A stretch of DNA of 64,000 nucleotides from Methylobacterium nodulans ORS 2060. GTDB taxonomy: Bacteria; Pseudomonadota; Alphaproteobacteria; Rhizobiales; Beijerinckiaceae. Each line of letters begins with the position of its first letter. Position 1 is the stretch's first letter. The notes beneath the pieces are model-generated. The model saw nothing but the letters and a program-made list of their open reading frames with translations. It made no database searches and was not told the DNA's origin. The stretch covers positions 423,735 to 487,734 of the forward strand of contig NC_011892.1 of NCBI RefSeq assembly GCF_000022085.1, in the 5' to 3' direction. Position numbers and translations under genes: made by a program. Shown in pieces: positions 56,280 through 63,959 of this stretch.

Positions 56280-56895
56280 TGCCGATGATCCCTGATCGCC
56301 TCGCCCTGCCGGCACCGGAGCGCGCGACGGTGGCGCCCTTACCGGATGAGGGCACCCTGCCGGTGGAGGCCGCGGCCCTCGTCCACGCCTATCAGCGCGC
56401 CAGCAAGGCGGATGCGACCATGCGGGCTACTGGGGCGACGCTGCGGTGTTCGAGGCTTGGTGCTCGCGCTACGGCTTCCGCTCCCTGCCGGCCTGCCCCG
56501 AGGCCGTGGCGGGCTTCCTGGTCGGAGGCCGAGGCGGGCCGCCTCCACGATTGGCCGGCGCTGCGCCGCCATCCGCTATGCGCACAAGCTCACCACGCTG
56601 CCGGACCCAACCGAGGACGAGGCTGTGCGCGCGGCCGTGAAGGGGATCCGCCGCAGGATCGGCACGGTCCCGACCCGCAAGGCGGCTGCCACGGTCGACG
56701 TGCTCTCGGCCATGCTGGTGCACACGCCCCAGACGCTCGCCGGCCAGCGCGATCGCGCGCTGCTGGCGCTCGGCTTCGCGGGCGCCTTTCGCCGCTCTGA
56801 GCTCGTCGCCCTCGACGTCGCGGACCTGCAGGAGGATCTGGAGGGTCTGCGGGTGCGGGTGGCCTCGAGGCCTCGTTGTTCGGGGCGCACTCGCT
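56279..56895 (+). pseudogene. Tyrosine recombinase/integrase, frameshifted and deleted
   Basis: Starting at ATG 56279 (overlapping the previous stop), the reading passes AAALVHAYQRASKADATMRA. It shifts to VFEAWCSRYGFRSLPACPEA (SAM-like core-binding domain) and shifts again to YAHKLTTLPDPTEDEAVRAA, VKGIRRRIGTVPTRKAA, and LAGQRDRALLALGFAGAFRR then SELVALDV (box with the first catalytic Arg). It jumps at ~56875 straight to [12 protein letters not shown], the H-x-L-R box. The segment between the two boxes and the catalytic Tyr are gone. Confidence 0.75.
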
Positions 56896-56914
56896 GCGGG
56901 CCGGAGGCGCAACG

Positions 56915-57079
56915 CGACCGTGTCGCCTTCGTCAGCTCGATGGCCTTGCGGCTGATCTGCTCGCCCTTGCCCTGAAAGATGGCCTCCAGCGCAAGCGTCG
57001 CCTTGCTGCGCGAGCCCTTGGGGCGGCCGGCCGGGTTGCCGCTCCGCCCCTTCTCGAAAGGCTTGCCTGAAGCCGGCAT
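56915..57079 (-). pseudogene. DUF5681-type protein, N-terminal fragment
   Basis: From ATG 57079 the first ~55 residues are the DUF5681 signature (FEKGRSGNPAGRPKGSRSKA, TLALEAIFQGKGEQISRKAI). The protein then dissolves into the integrase relic. DUF5681 genes are common in phage-like and integrative regions; the junction at ~56910 is a recombination seam. Confidence 0.7.
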
Positions 57080-57371
57080 CAGCTAACCCTCGTACTCCGC
57101 TATGTTCATTGTAGATCGCGTAGAACATCCGCCAGCGGCTCGTCTGCAGACAACATGGTCAGCAGGCCATTGGCTGTTGATATCTGCCAGGAAACAGCCT
57201 GGGGCGCCCATCTCCAGAGAAGTCGAGCGCGGTACCAGCGCAGTTAGGGGTTCCGGCATCACCGGCATCTCTCAAGCGTAGCAATATTCCACGTAATCGT
57301 TCTGCAACGGCTCAGCTTTAGACGTCTGCTTCAGCGAATGGTCATCAACGACCGCGAAGGGAGACCGAGCC

Positions 57372-57536
57372 ATGCTGAACATCATCAGGATCATCGCCGC
57401 AGGTGCCGTTCTGGTCGTGTGGAGCCACGTCGTTCCCGCCCTGTCGGCCATCGAATCCTCTGTCGAGCAGACGACCAGCGAGGCGCCTTCAACGGAGAAG
57501 AGCTGCCCCCTGCGGGCTTGGCCTTATATCGGCTGA
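57372..57536 (+). CDS. Small exported protein (54 aa)
   Basis: ATG 57372 follows GGGAGACCGAGCC. The product starts with a hydrophobic signal (MLNIIRIIAAGAVLVVWSHV) and ends EKSCPLRAWPYIG. Short proteins ending in a CPLR-WPY pattern recur in Methylobacterium, so this is considered real. It has a single cysteine and its function is unknown. Confidence 0.6.
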   Translation: MLNIIRIIAAGAVLVVWSHVVPALSAIESSVEQTTSEAPSTEKSCPLRAWPYIG

Positions 57537-58186
57537 GCGGCTCTCCAATGCGCGCGCGAGTGGCCGAGCGGCTCTTCGAGCAAGAAGGGCTCGGACCGAC
57601 CGGCGGAGCCCTCGTACGGGAACAAACAAAGTCCATATTAAGAATCTAACTAGAACTGCTATGCTTAAGGGATAGCCGCTCCCCGACGGAGCTGCGGTCC
57701 GGGTGGTTAGCCAAGCCAGATCCGGGGAGCCGTAGAACAAGCCGGAGGGCACCGGCAGCAAGTGGCGCTCTGCGCCGCAGGAGTGGGAACGGGTTGCCCC
57801 GACCCCACAGACAGCCGGGCGGCCGATCGATGAGCCTCCCGGTGGTTCCGCGTCAGACCTCGCGAGAGGTGAAGCGGTGAGTAAAGGCCGACCGCCTGAC
57901 CCCGGCCTCCCCGATGAGGGTTTCGTCCATCGATCTGTGACCGGCTCGTACGGCGGCTCCGTCCTGTCAGGCCAGTCAGGCTTCGCCCCTGCTAGGCGAA
58001 GCTATGCTCTCTCCCCAGCCCACCATCCCATCAGGGACCAGACAGATTGGCTAGGTGGAACACCCGACGACCTGACCCTGGTAGCCCTGGAAACCGGCAA
58101 CCGCGTCCCTTCGAGCGGCGGCGTGGAAATCAAAACCTGCCACGAAATTTCGCAAAATCCTGAGGGACAAAAAGGCAGGTGCGCAC
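57537..58186. other. 650 bp without a recognised gene
   Basis: A low-GC patch occurs at 57620-57670. A plus frame from 57877 is open into the next gene but has no motif of its own. Confidence 0.35.
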
Positions 58187-58819
58187 ATGGGCGGGACCGG
58201 CAGTGGACGATGGGGCGGACGGCCGACCGTCGAGAGCGGACTGACCCTCAACCTCGGCAAACTCCTGCGCGACGGCTTCTGCCAGCCGGGCCAGAGCCGG
58301 GCCGGGTCGTTGGTCTGGACCAACTCGCGCACCGGCACGCCGGTCGGCTCCATCGGCTACGAAGCCCATCTCGGCACTGAGCCCGGCTGGATGCGGCTGC
58401 ACTACACCACGACGCGCTGGAACGGCGAGAAGCAGCGGGCGGACTACTGGGTTAAGCTGACGACCACGGCCCAGCCGTTCGGCGGCCGGCGCTGGTGGTT
58501 CATCTGCCCGCACACGGGAGCGCGGGTTACCAAGCTTCACCTCCCGAACGGGGCTTCGACCTTCGCTTCGCGCCAAGCCTACAGGCTCGGCTATCGCTCT
58601 CAGCGGGAGACGCCGACGGACCGCGCGATCAGCCGCGCTTTCAAACTGCGCGACCGTCTTGGCGCCAAGGACGGGATCGGTGACTACATCGATAAACCCA
58701 AGGGCATGCACTGGGCCACCTTCGAGCGCGAGATGGCGAAGGTCGGCGCGGCTGAGGCCACGGTCACGGCTCTCTCCTGGCAGCTGCTCAAAAAGCTCAA
58801 TCCGCGGCTCGAACCATAG
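58187..58819 (+). CDS. Hypothetical protein (210 aa), MGGTGSGRW type
   Basis: ATG 58187 gives MGGTGSGRWGGRPTVESGLT, then a W/R/T-rich beta domain (RLHYTTTRWNGEKQRADYWV, RRWWFICPHTGARVTKLHLP) and a C-terminal basic helix region. The GGTGSGRW-G start with a following CP--G knuckle is a recurrent conserved pattern in alphaproteobacterial accessory genes, often near phage genes. No function is assigned. Confidence 0.72.
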   Translation: MGGTGSGRWGGRPTVESGLTLNLGKLLRDGFCQPGQSRAGSLVWTNSRTGTPVGSIGYEAHLGTEPGWMRLHYTTTRWNGEKQRADYWVKLTTTAQPFGGRRWWFICPHTGARVTKLHLPNGASTFASRQAYRLGYRSQRETPTDRAISRAFKLRDRLGAKDGIGDYIDKPKGMHWATFEREMAKVGAAEATVTALSWQLLKKLNPRLEP

Positions 58820-59102
58820 AGCAGCGGCCCGCTACGGTTCGAAGAGCGCTCGTGGTTTCAGCGCCGGTTTCAGGCCATTCTGCGCGCACGAGGCGGCTTG
58901 GTTTCCGCTGGTTTCCACCCTCTATGCACGGAGCCGCCGGGCATGGTTCGCGGTTTGGTACGCGGACAAGTACGCACCCTCCACGCGCGCGTGAGCCGCC
59001 GATTACGGTGGCGCATGCGAGCTTGATCCGGGGCGTGCTGGAATGAGCGGGGATCGAGTTCCCGACAGGCGCTTCGACCGGCGTGGCCCTGCGCACGAAG
59101 TC

Positions 59103-59179
59103 AGCCGCGTAGCTCAACCGGAGAGAGCCTCAGCCTTCGAAGCTGAGGGGTGCAGGGTCGAGCCCTGCCGCGGTCGCCA
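59103..59179 (+). tRNA. tRNA-Arg (anticodon UCG), with unusual bases
   Basis: The cloverleaf folds: D arm GCTC...GAGC, anticodon arm TCAGC-CTTCGAA-GCTGA with TCG at positions 34-36, T arm GCAGG-GTCGAGC-CCTGC, acceptor AGCCGCG with CGCGGTC, then G and an encoded CCA (59177-59179). Odd points: position 54 is G instead of T, the first acceptor pair is A:C and the second G:T. It may be a degenerate or horizontally acquired tRNA. Confidence 0.75.
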
Positions 59180-59180
59180 G

Positions 59181-59206
59181 AAAAAAGAAGCGCCCCGGAG
59201 GGCGCT
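59181..59206 (-). terminator. Terminator of the 59233-59463 gene, abutting the tRNA
   Basis: On the minus strand AGCGCCC and GGGCGCT pair across a four-base loop and are followed by TTCTTTTTT. It starts one base after the tRNA end and separates two converging genes. Confidence 0.8.
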
Positions 59207-59232
59207 GGTTCTCGAAACACTTGGCCTACGCG

Positions 59233-59463
59233 CTACTTGCGCTTGCCTGATCCGGCTGCCGCATCACGGGCGTGCTCCAGCTTATCGCCCTGCCGCTTGG
59301 GGCTATCATCAGTCTCTGGCGCATCCGAGCGGCGCGAAGCCTTCTTCGCTTTTATCTCAGCGGCTCTCTTCTCCAACGCCGCCTCGGCTTCCTGGCTCGT
59401 TTTGACGTAGTCGACCGCGCGAGCTTCCTGGCGGTCCGAACTGCTGCTCTTTGAGCCTGCCAT
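59233..59463 (-). CDS. Small basic/acidic coiled protein (76 aa)
   Basis: ATG 59463 is preceded by GGGAGGGTTCATC; an earlier in-frame ATG at 59484 has no site. The product (MAGSKSSSSDRQEARAVDYV, then EAEAALEKRAAEIKAKKASR) is very hydrophilic, predicted disordered with a coiled helix. Role unknown. Confidence 0.65.
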   Translation of the reverse strand: MAGSKSSSSDRQEARAVDYVKTSQEAEAALEKRAAEIKAKKASRRSDAPETDDSPKRQGDKLEHARDAAAGSGKRK

Positions 59464-59563
59464 GATGAACCCTCCCTCGTTCATGCCAAGTCAACAGAGG
59501 AGGTTACGAGCGGGTTGCCTTCGAAGCGCACACAGGTCCGGCTTGCCGAACAGCTCGCGTGTG

Positions 59564-59719
59564 TCAGCGAGCCCGCTCCAGCACCCACTTAACCTGCATC
59601 GCTGTCCACGTCCCGCCCTGCGCGGTCTGGATGCCACGCTGGTTGAGGCCCGCCGCAATCTGCCGAAAAGACGACGCTCCCGACGCCCGGACGTAGGCGA
59701 TGGCGGACTTGTGGGTCAT
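59564..59719 (-). pseudogene. Serine-recombinase C-terminal fragment A (51 codons)
   Basis: The minus-strand frame reads SFRQIAAGLNQRGIQTAQGG, then TWTAMQVKWVLERAR before TGA. This matches the end of the 'Recombinase' domain of large serine recombinases or resolvases (IA--LN-RGI-TA-GG-W). It is a paralogue of fragment B at 60548-60682. The catalytic N-terminus is absent. Confidence 0.65.
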
Positions 59720-59752
59720 CGGCCTGTGTCACAGGCAGACGAAGGTTTGCGG

Positions 59753-60544
59753 TTAGTGCAGCCTCTCTGAGAGAAAACGCAGCACACGCTCAACGGCCTC
59801 ATGCGTCGGCTCGCCCTCGCGATCGATCAGGCCAATGGTGAGCACACTGTGCGGCGGCTCAAACTGAGGCTTTGCCGATGCAGCTGGAAGCTCAATCCCC
59901 TCGAAACCGTCGCCGAGTTCGCGGCGCAAGGTCTCGAACCGCGCCGCTCGACAGAACAGCATGTCGCCGTGGAAGCGCACACCCAGCACCTTCAGCCCCT
60001 CCTCGGTCGTCCGGCGGCGCGCATTGGCGAACGTCTCGGGCGTGACGTGGACAGCGGCAGCCTTGGCGCGCGTAATCGGCAGCGGCAACGACGGATGCCC
60101 CATAACCGGCGCCAGGACCCACGGATCGAGGGTGAGCGTCAGCGCGAAGTTGCCGGTGACGCACATGCCGACTACGCCGATGCCGCGGCCGTCCATCTCG
60201 TCATGGATGTGGCGAGCAAGCGCGCGCAGCCAGTCCGCAATCGGGCTCGACCGATTTTCTGCAAGCACCTGGAACTCGCGGCTGATGCAGATCCTCAGCA
60301 GCTCCGCCACACGGTTGACCGGTGTCGTCTTGACCCCCACCGGACCGAACAGGCGAGGCATGAACACAGTGAAGCCTGCGTCGACGACACGCCGGGCGAA
60401 CCGCACGACCTCGGCCGAGATCCCGGGCACCTCATGCATGATCAACACCGGTGGACCTTCGCCCTTTCGGTAGATGGTTCGCTCGCGACCCGCGTGCGTG
60501 AACGCGAAGGTCGTAAAGTCTGGCAGCGTGGGCATGGCAATCAT
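59753..60544 (-). CDS. Dienelactone hydrolase family protein
   Basis: The 263 residues (ATG 60544, or 60535) show the DLH fold. The substrate-binding Glu region is at LIMHEVPGISAEVVRFARRV, the nucleophile elbow GVVGMCVTGNFALTLT carries Cys in place of Ser as in this family, and the C-terminal His is in FEPPHSVLTIG. It hydrolyses lactones or esters in the cytoplasm; the true substrate is open. It is flanked on both sides by matching serine-recombinase tails in the same orientation, so it may be cargo of a recombination event. Confidence 0.82.
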   Translation of the reverse strand: MIAMPTLPDFTTFAFTHAGRERTIYRKGEGPPVLIMHEVPGISAEVVRFARRVVDAGFTVFMPRLFGPVGVKTTPVNRVAELLRICISREFQVLAENRSSPIADWLRALARHIHDEMDGRGIGVVGMCVTGNFALTLTLDPWVLAPVMGHPSLPLPITRAKAAAVHVTPETFANARRRTTEEGLKVLGVRFHGDMLFCRAARFETLRRELGDGFEGIELPAASAKPQFEPPHSVLTIGLIDREGEPTHEAVERVLRFLSERLH

Positions 60545-60547
60545 CCC

Positions 60548-60682
60548 TTAAGCATGATGCCGCGCCAGAACGCGGGCGACCTGAACCGGGGTCCATTTGG
60601 CTCCGCCCCGTGCGGTTGGGATGCCCCGCTGGTTTAGCCCCGTCGCAATCTGCCGGAGTGATGCCGCCCCGGATGCCTGCAT
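60548..60682 (-). pseudogene. Serine-recombinase C-terminal fragment B (44 codons)
   Basis: It reads SLRQIATGLNQRGIPTARGG then AKWTPVQVARVLARHHA, clearly paralogous to fragment A. It ends four bases before the dienelactone hydrolase start, so that gene's upstream region is made of recombinase DNA. Confidence 0.65.
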
Positions 60683-60688
60683 ATCCGC

Positions 60689-60934
60689 GTGATCACGACT
60701 GACCTCGTGCCGCTCGTGGACGCGCCGCGGGCACTGTTCGGCTCGCTGGACCGGGAGCGTGGCGGAGCGCTGATGGCGGCGATGGACGCCTGCAACGCCC
60801 GCTTCGGCCGGGGCGCTGTCGTGCCGGCCCGGGCGGGCTTGGTGGACAAGCGCACCTGGTCGACGAAGTTCGAGATGCGCACGCCGCGCTACACAAGGCT
60901 AGCCGAGCTGCCGGTCGCGACAGCACAACTGTAA
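60689..60934 (+). pseudogene. umuC C-terminal fragment (DNA polymerase V-like)
   Basis: The plus-strand frame reads PRALFGSLDRERGGALMAAM, DACNARFGRGAVVPARAGLV, then FEMRTPRYTRLAELPVA. This is the DUF4113-type tail of UmuC (R--LM---D--N-RFGR ... R-SP-YTTR--ELP). The first ~350 residues of the polymerase are absent; the sequence begins exactly at the recombinase fragment B seam. Confidence 0.75.
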
Positions 60935-61083
60935 GCGGCGCCTTAGCATACCAGCTCAGTCTATCGGGCCAGAATGCTTATGCCGCCGTATAGAAAAATG
61001 TCGTTTCCGGCCTAACCGGCACGATTATACGTGAGGCGGGGGCGAGGTTGCAGGCAAGCGGGCTTTTCGTTGTCAACGACGCG

Positions 61084-61130
61084 CCTAGACACAAAAAAGG
61101 CCGCCCTTGCGGAACGGCCCGAAGTCTAGG
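61084..61130 (-). terminator. Nested hairpin with T run on the minus strand
   Basis: On the minus strand GGCCG...CGGCC is followed by TTTTTT, and both are enclosed by CCTAGAC...GTCTAGG. This is a good intrinsic terminator for leftward transcription, although the next confident leftward gene is ~440 bp away. Confidence 0.65.
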
Positions 61131-61261
61131 GAGGAAGCGCCCAAAGGAGGGCAGGCACGGCCGCGACGCCATCGCGGCGGTGCATCTGCTTTGTGCCATG
61201 TTGCAGTGCACAACTCAATCGGCTCAAAGTGGCATGCGACCGGGTGTTGCATTTATGGAAC

Positions 61262-61408
61262 TTATTGCTGCCCGGGGCTGAGCATCGCGAACCTGCTCCA
61301 GGTGTACGGGCGGGGGTTGCCTCGCCGCAGTCCCGTCAGTGCCATCTGCGAGCCAAAGAAGAAGGCCCCGCCGCCGGTCGGTGCCGAGCGCACGAAGGCC
61401 ATCTCCAT
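61262..61408 (-). CDS. Possible small protein (48 aa)
   Basis: The minus-strand ATG at 61408 opens MEMAFVRSAPTGGGAFFFGS and ends FAMLSPGQQ. It lies between mucR copy 1 and the leftward terminator, which would fit, but the ribosome site is weak and no family is known. Confidence 0.3.
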   Translation of the reverse strand: MEMAFVRSAPTGGGAFFFGSQMALTGLRRGNPRPYTWSRFAMLSPGQQ

Positions 61409-61573
61409 GACTGATCTCTGTCGATCCGGGTCGTTGCCCGGCTGCCTCGGGTTCTGCCTCCCAGCCCCGAAGTCATGAGGGCAGAGTAGGCGGCAACCTT
61501 GAACCGTCAGCTAAAAAGCGCAGTGAACGGCAGGGCAACGAACCTTGACGAAGGCTTGCCAGCCTCACGCGCC

Positions 61574-62101
61574 CTACTCCGACGCAGCAGCCTTCTTTGG
61601 CCGTCCGCGCCCCTTCTTCGGCTCCGCAGGCGCACTCACCTTCGCGTCAGTGTCAGCACGCTTCTCAGCAGCACGCTGACGGCGCATCTGGCCCAGCCCA
61701 AGGCTCTTGGCGAGTTCGGAGCGCTGGGCCGCATAGTTCGGCGCCACCATCGGGTAGTTGGCCGGCAAGCCGTACTGCTGGCGGTACTCGGCAGGGGTCA
61801 GGCCGTTCTTGGTCAGGTGCCGCTTCATCGACTTGTACGGCTTGCCGTCGATGAAGCTGATGAGGTGGTCTGGCGTGATGGACTTCCGGATCTGGGCGGC
61901 GGTCGGCTTCAGCACTTCCTCGACAACAGGTGTAGCGGGCTTGCTGAGTTCATCAAGTGCCCGGTCAACTATTGCGATCAGTTCGGGCAATTCGGCTGCG
62001 GGCACGACATTGTTTGATACGTACGCAGAAACGATGTTGGCGGTTAGTCCTATCGTCTCGGTTTCGGGCTTGAGCGTGATCGATTTTGCCTCTTCACCCA
62101 T
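61574..62101 (-). CDS. MucR/Ros-family transcriptional regulator, copy 1
   Basis: GGAGGAT lies two bases before one ATG (62107) and eight before the next (62101), so the second is chosen; 175 residues. The N-terminal helix (GLTANIVSAYVSNNVVPAAE) is followed by the DNA-binding core SITPDHLISFIDGKPYKSMK, RHLTKNGLTPAEYRQQYGLP, then NYPMVAPNYAAQRSELAKSL. The usual zinc-finger cysteine position holds serine (LISF), so zinc binding as in Ros is unlikely. A basic KKGRGRPKK tail resembles an AT-hook. MucR proteins act as H-NS-like silencers of AT-rich, horizontally acquired genes. Confidence 0.9.
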   Translation of the reverse strand: MGEEAKSITLKPETETIGLTANIVSAYVSNNVVPAAELPELIAIVDRALDELSKPATPVVEEVLKPTAAQIRKSITPDHLISFIDGKPYKSMKRHLTKNGLTPAEYRQQYGLPANYPMVAPNYAAQRSELAKSLGLGQMRRQRAAEKRADTDAKVSAPAEPKKGRGRPKKAAASE

Positions 62102-62452
62102 GGACATATCCTCCGCGGTGAGGCAGGTGTCTTAATAACCGCAGCCATGATCAATGCGATCTGAAAACAACCCACAGCTTTTTTTTGCAACTTTCTCATC
62201 CAGAGGTTGCATTCGGTGCAGTGCATCAAACTACGTACGCAGTTGCATCACCGCTAGACGGTGAGCTACGGCAACCATAACGGTTACCGCATCCCTGCAT
62301 CTTCTATCGCTTATTACCTACGCCGACCCAGTCCCACCGATTTTGCAAGTCCGGAGCGTGCGGTCACAAAATTAGCAGCCCGCCAGATACGGGTCTTCTG
62401 TTTTGACGCCGGCTCAACTCTCACCAGCTCGAGCCGGCGTTCTCTCGTGCCG
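62102..62452. promoter_or_regulatory. AT-rich intergenic region between the two mucR genes
   Basis: It contains a T8 run, a TGCAAC...GTTGCA pair, repeated TGCAT/GCATC motifs and a TCACCG-N-CGGTGA dyad near 62250. GC is clearly low. MucR regulators bind AT-rich sites with T runs, so autoregulation and cross-regulation are likely. Confidence 0.5.
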
Positions 62453-62884
62453 CTACTTCGAGGCGGTCCTACGAGGACGCGCAGCCTGCTGCCGCGACCG
62501 GCCAAGCCCGATGCTCTTGGCCAGTTCCGAGCGCTGCGCCGCGTAGTTTGCCGCCACCATCGGGTAATCCGGTGGCAGACTCCATTTCACGCGGTACTGC
62601 TGGGGCGTCAGGCCGCGCGTCGTCAGATGGCGCTTGAGTGACTTGTACGGCTTGCCGTCCTCCAGGCTGATGATGTGATCCGGCGTCACGGTCTTCTTGA
62701 TCGGCACGGGAGGCGTGAGCTTCACCGGCTCCGGCTCGGCGGGTCTCCCGAGGGCGCCGAGGCTCTGGTAGACGCTCTGAATGAGGGCCGGCAGCTCGCT
62801 AGGCGGTACGCTGTTCTTCGACACGTAGGCCGAAACGATGTCGCTGACCAACTCGATGTGGCCAGCCGCAGTTTCTTCGCTCAT
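62453..62884 (-). CDS. MucR/Ros-family transcriptional regulator, copy 2
   Basis: ATG 62884 gives 143 residues; the frame is open upstream without a start signal. The layout is as in copy 1: ELVSDIVSAYVSKNSVPPSE, then TVTPDHIISLEDGKPYKSLK, RHLTTRGLTPQQYRVKWSLP, YPMVAANYAAQRSELAKSIG. Here, too, the cysteine is replaced by serine (IISL). The C-terminal tail is shorter. Same strand and 351 bp upstream of copy 1; probably an old duplication or two acquisitions. Confidence 0.9.
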   Translation of the reverse strand: MSEETAAGHIELVSDIVSAYVSKNSVPPSELPALIQSVYQSLGALGRPAEPEPVKLTPPVPIKKTVTPDHIISLEDGKPYKSLKRHLTTRGLTPQQYRVKWSLPPDYPMVAANYAAQRSELAKSIGLGRSRQQAARPRRTASK

Positions 62885-63005
62885 TGAAGATCCTGATTTC
62901 GAAGGACAGCATACCTGAAGCGTGATCAAAGCTGCGTCAATACGTAAGCCGATCATCAGGTTAGAAATTTGGCCCAAGATGGCCGGTTCACGGCGAATTG
63001 GATAC

Positions 63006-63359
63006 TCAGAGTGAGTATGGACCGTGGAATAGGTCGCCCATGGCCTTCCTGCGGAGCAATGTGAACCGGCGTCGTCGCTGGTGCTCCGATCGGTCGTGCA
63101 GCATGTGACAGCGCTGGCAGAAGTCCGCCCGGATCGCTCCGGTCGTCGGCCCCACCCCGAACAGCGTGAGGGGGTCCCAGCCCAGCTCGGCGGCTTGCAG
63201 GCCGAAGTCCTCCACGAAGCGGCGGGCGTTCGTGAGCGTCTCGATCCACTCGTCCGGCTTAAACCCGGGGCACGGCGGCTGGCCGGCTGACAGAGAGGCG
63301 AGGCCGCGGCTCCATTCCTGGACGAGGCCGGCGGGGTCGGTGGGCGCGTTGGTGATCGG
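63006..63359 (-). CDS. Hypothetical protein, possible chimera with HNH-like tail
   Basis: From the internal ATG (~63359; the frame is open to 63455) the first part (WIETLTNARRFVEDFGLQAA, ELGWDPLTLFGVGPTTGAIR) is of a type common in Methylobacterium, but it then normally continues differently. Here it runs into FCQRCHMLHDRSEHQRRRRF, an HNH-nuclease-like Cys/His tail. It may be a fusion of two genes or a frameshifted one. Confidence 0.45.
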   Translation of the reverse strand, partial: PITNAPTDPAGLVQEWSRGLASLSAGQPPCPGFKPDEWIETLTNARRFVEDFGLQAAELGWDPLTLFGVGPTTGAIRADFCQRCHMLHDRSEHQRRRRFTLLRRKAMGDLFHGPYSL

Positions 63360-63589
63360 CATGGCGGCCCTGTACGGCCGCGCGGTGTTGTGGAGCTTGC
63401 CGCCAGCTGGAGCCTGAATGAGGCAGCGGAAGTCGGCCTCGGCTGCGGCAGTCATGCGTCCGCGTCAGTTCAGGATGGATATGCCCCTGGCGAACCAGCG
63501 CGGAACTGGTTCATTACAGCCAACTTGACCATTCAAAGCGAACCGAAGATCACTGAACCATCCTAAGCGAACTGATGGTGCACCGTGTC

Positions 63590-63735
63590 TGCAGGGCGAA
63601 GCGCCCGTGCGCGGTGTCGCTGTCGAACTGCTCGGTGACGCTGCGGAAGTGGACGTTCTGCCGGCGCAGGTCATCGATGGTGCGCATCATCTCCATGAAA
63701 GAGCGACCGAGGCGGTCGAGCTTCCAGAGCCACTT
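63590..63735 (-). pseudogene. Tn3-type resolvase N-terminal fragment
   Basis: On the minus strand LWKLDRLGRSFMEMMRTIDD, then NVHFRSVTEQFDSDTAHGRF matches the helix-D region of serine resolvases (KLDRLGRS---L---L---G--F-S-TE--DT-T--GR). The N-terminal catalytic Ser and the rest are missing. Confidence 0.7.
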
Positions 63736-63818
63736 CCCCGACCTCGTAGACGCGCCGCGCCTGCCCGACCTGCCGCCTGGGCTCGTCTCCCTGAAAGTGC
63801 TGCGCGGGGGGAAGCCTC

Positions 63819-63959
63819 TTATACGGACATGACCGATACGTCACCTGTCGAGCCCGGCCTGATGATCGTCAGCTTCTTGAATTCCCCCGGATAGACCGTT
63901 TCGGCGCCGGCCCAGGTCGAGACGAGCACAAGTAAAAGCGCGAAGACGAGACGGCCCAT
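63819..63959 (-). CDS. Small exported protein (46 aa)
   Basis: ATG 63959 is preceded by GGGAGTACTGTC. The product is a classic signal peptide (MGRLVFALLLVLVSTWAGA, cut before ETV) with a 27-residue mature part (ETVYPGEFKKLTIIRPGSTG then DVSVMSV). Probably periplasmic; function unknown. Confidence 0.6.
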   Translation of the reverse strand: MGRLVFALLLVLVSTWAGAETVYPGEFKKLTIIRPGSTGDVSVMSV

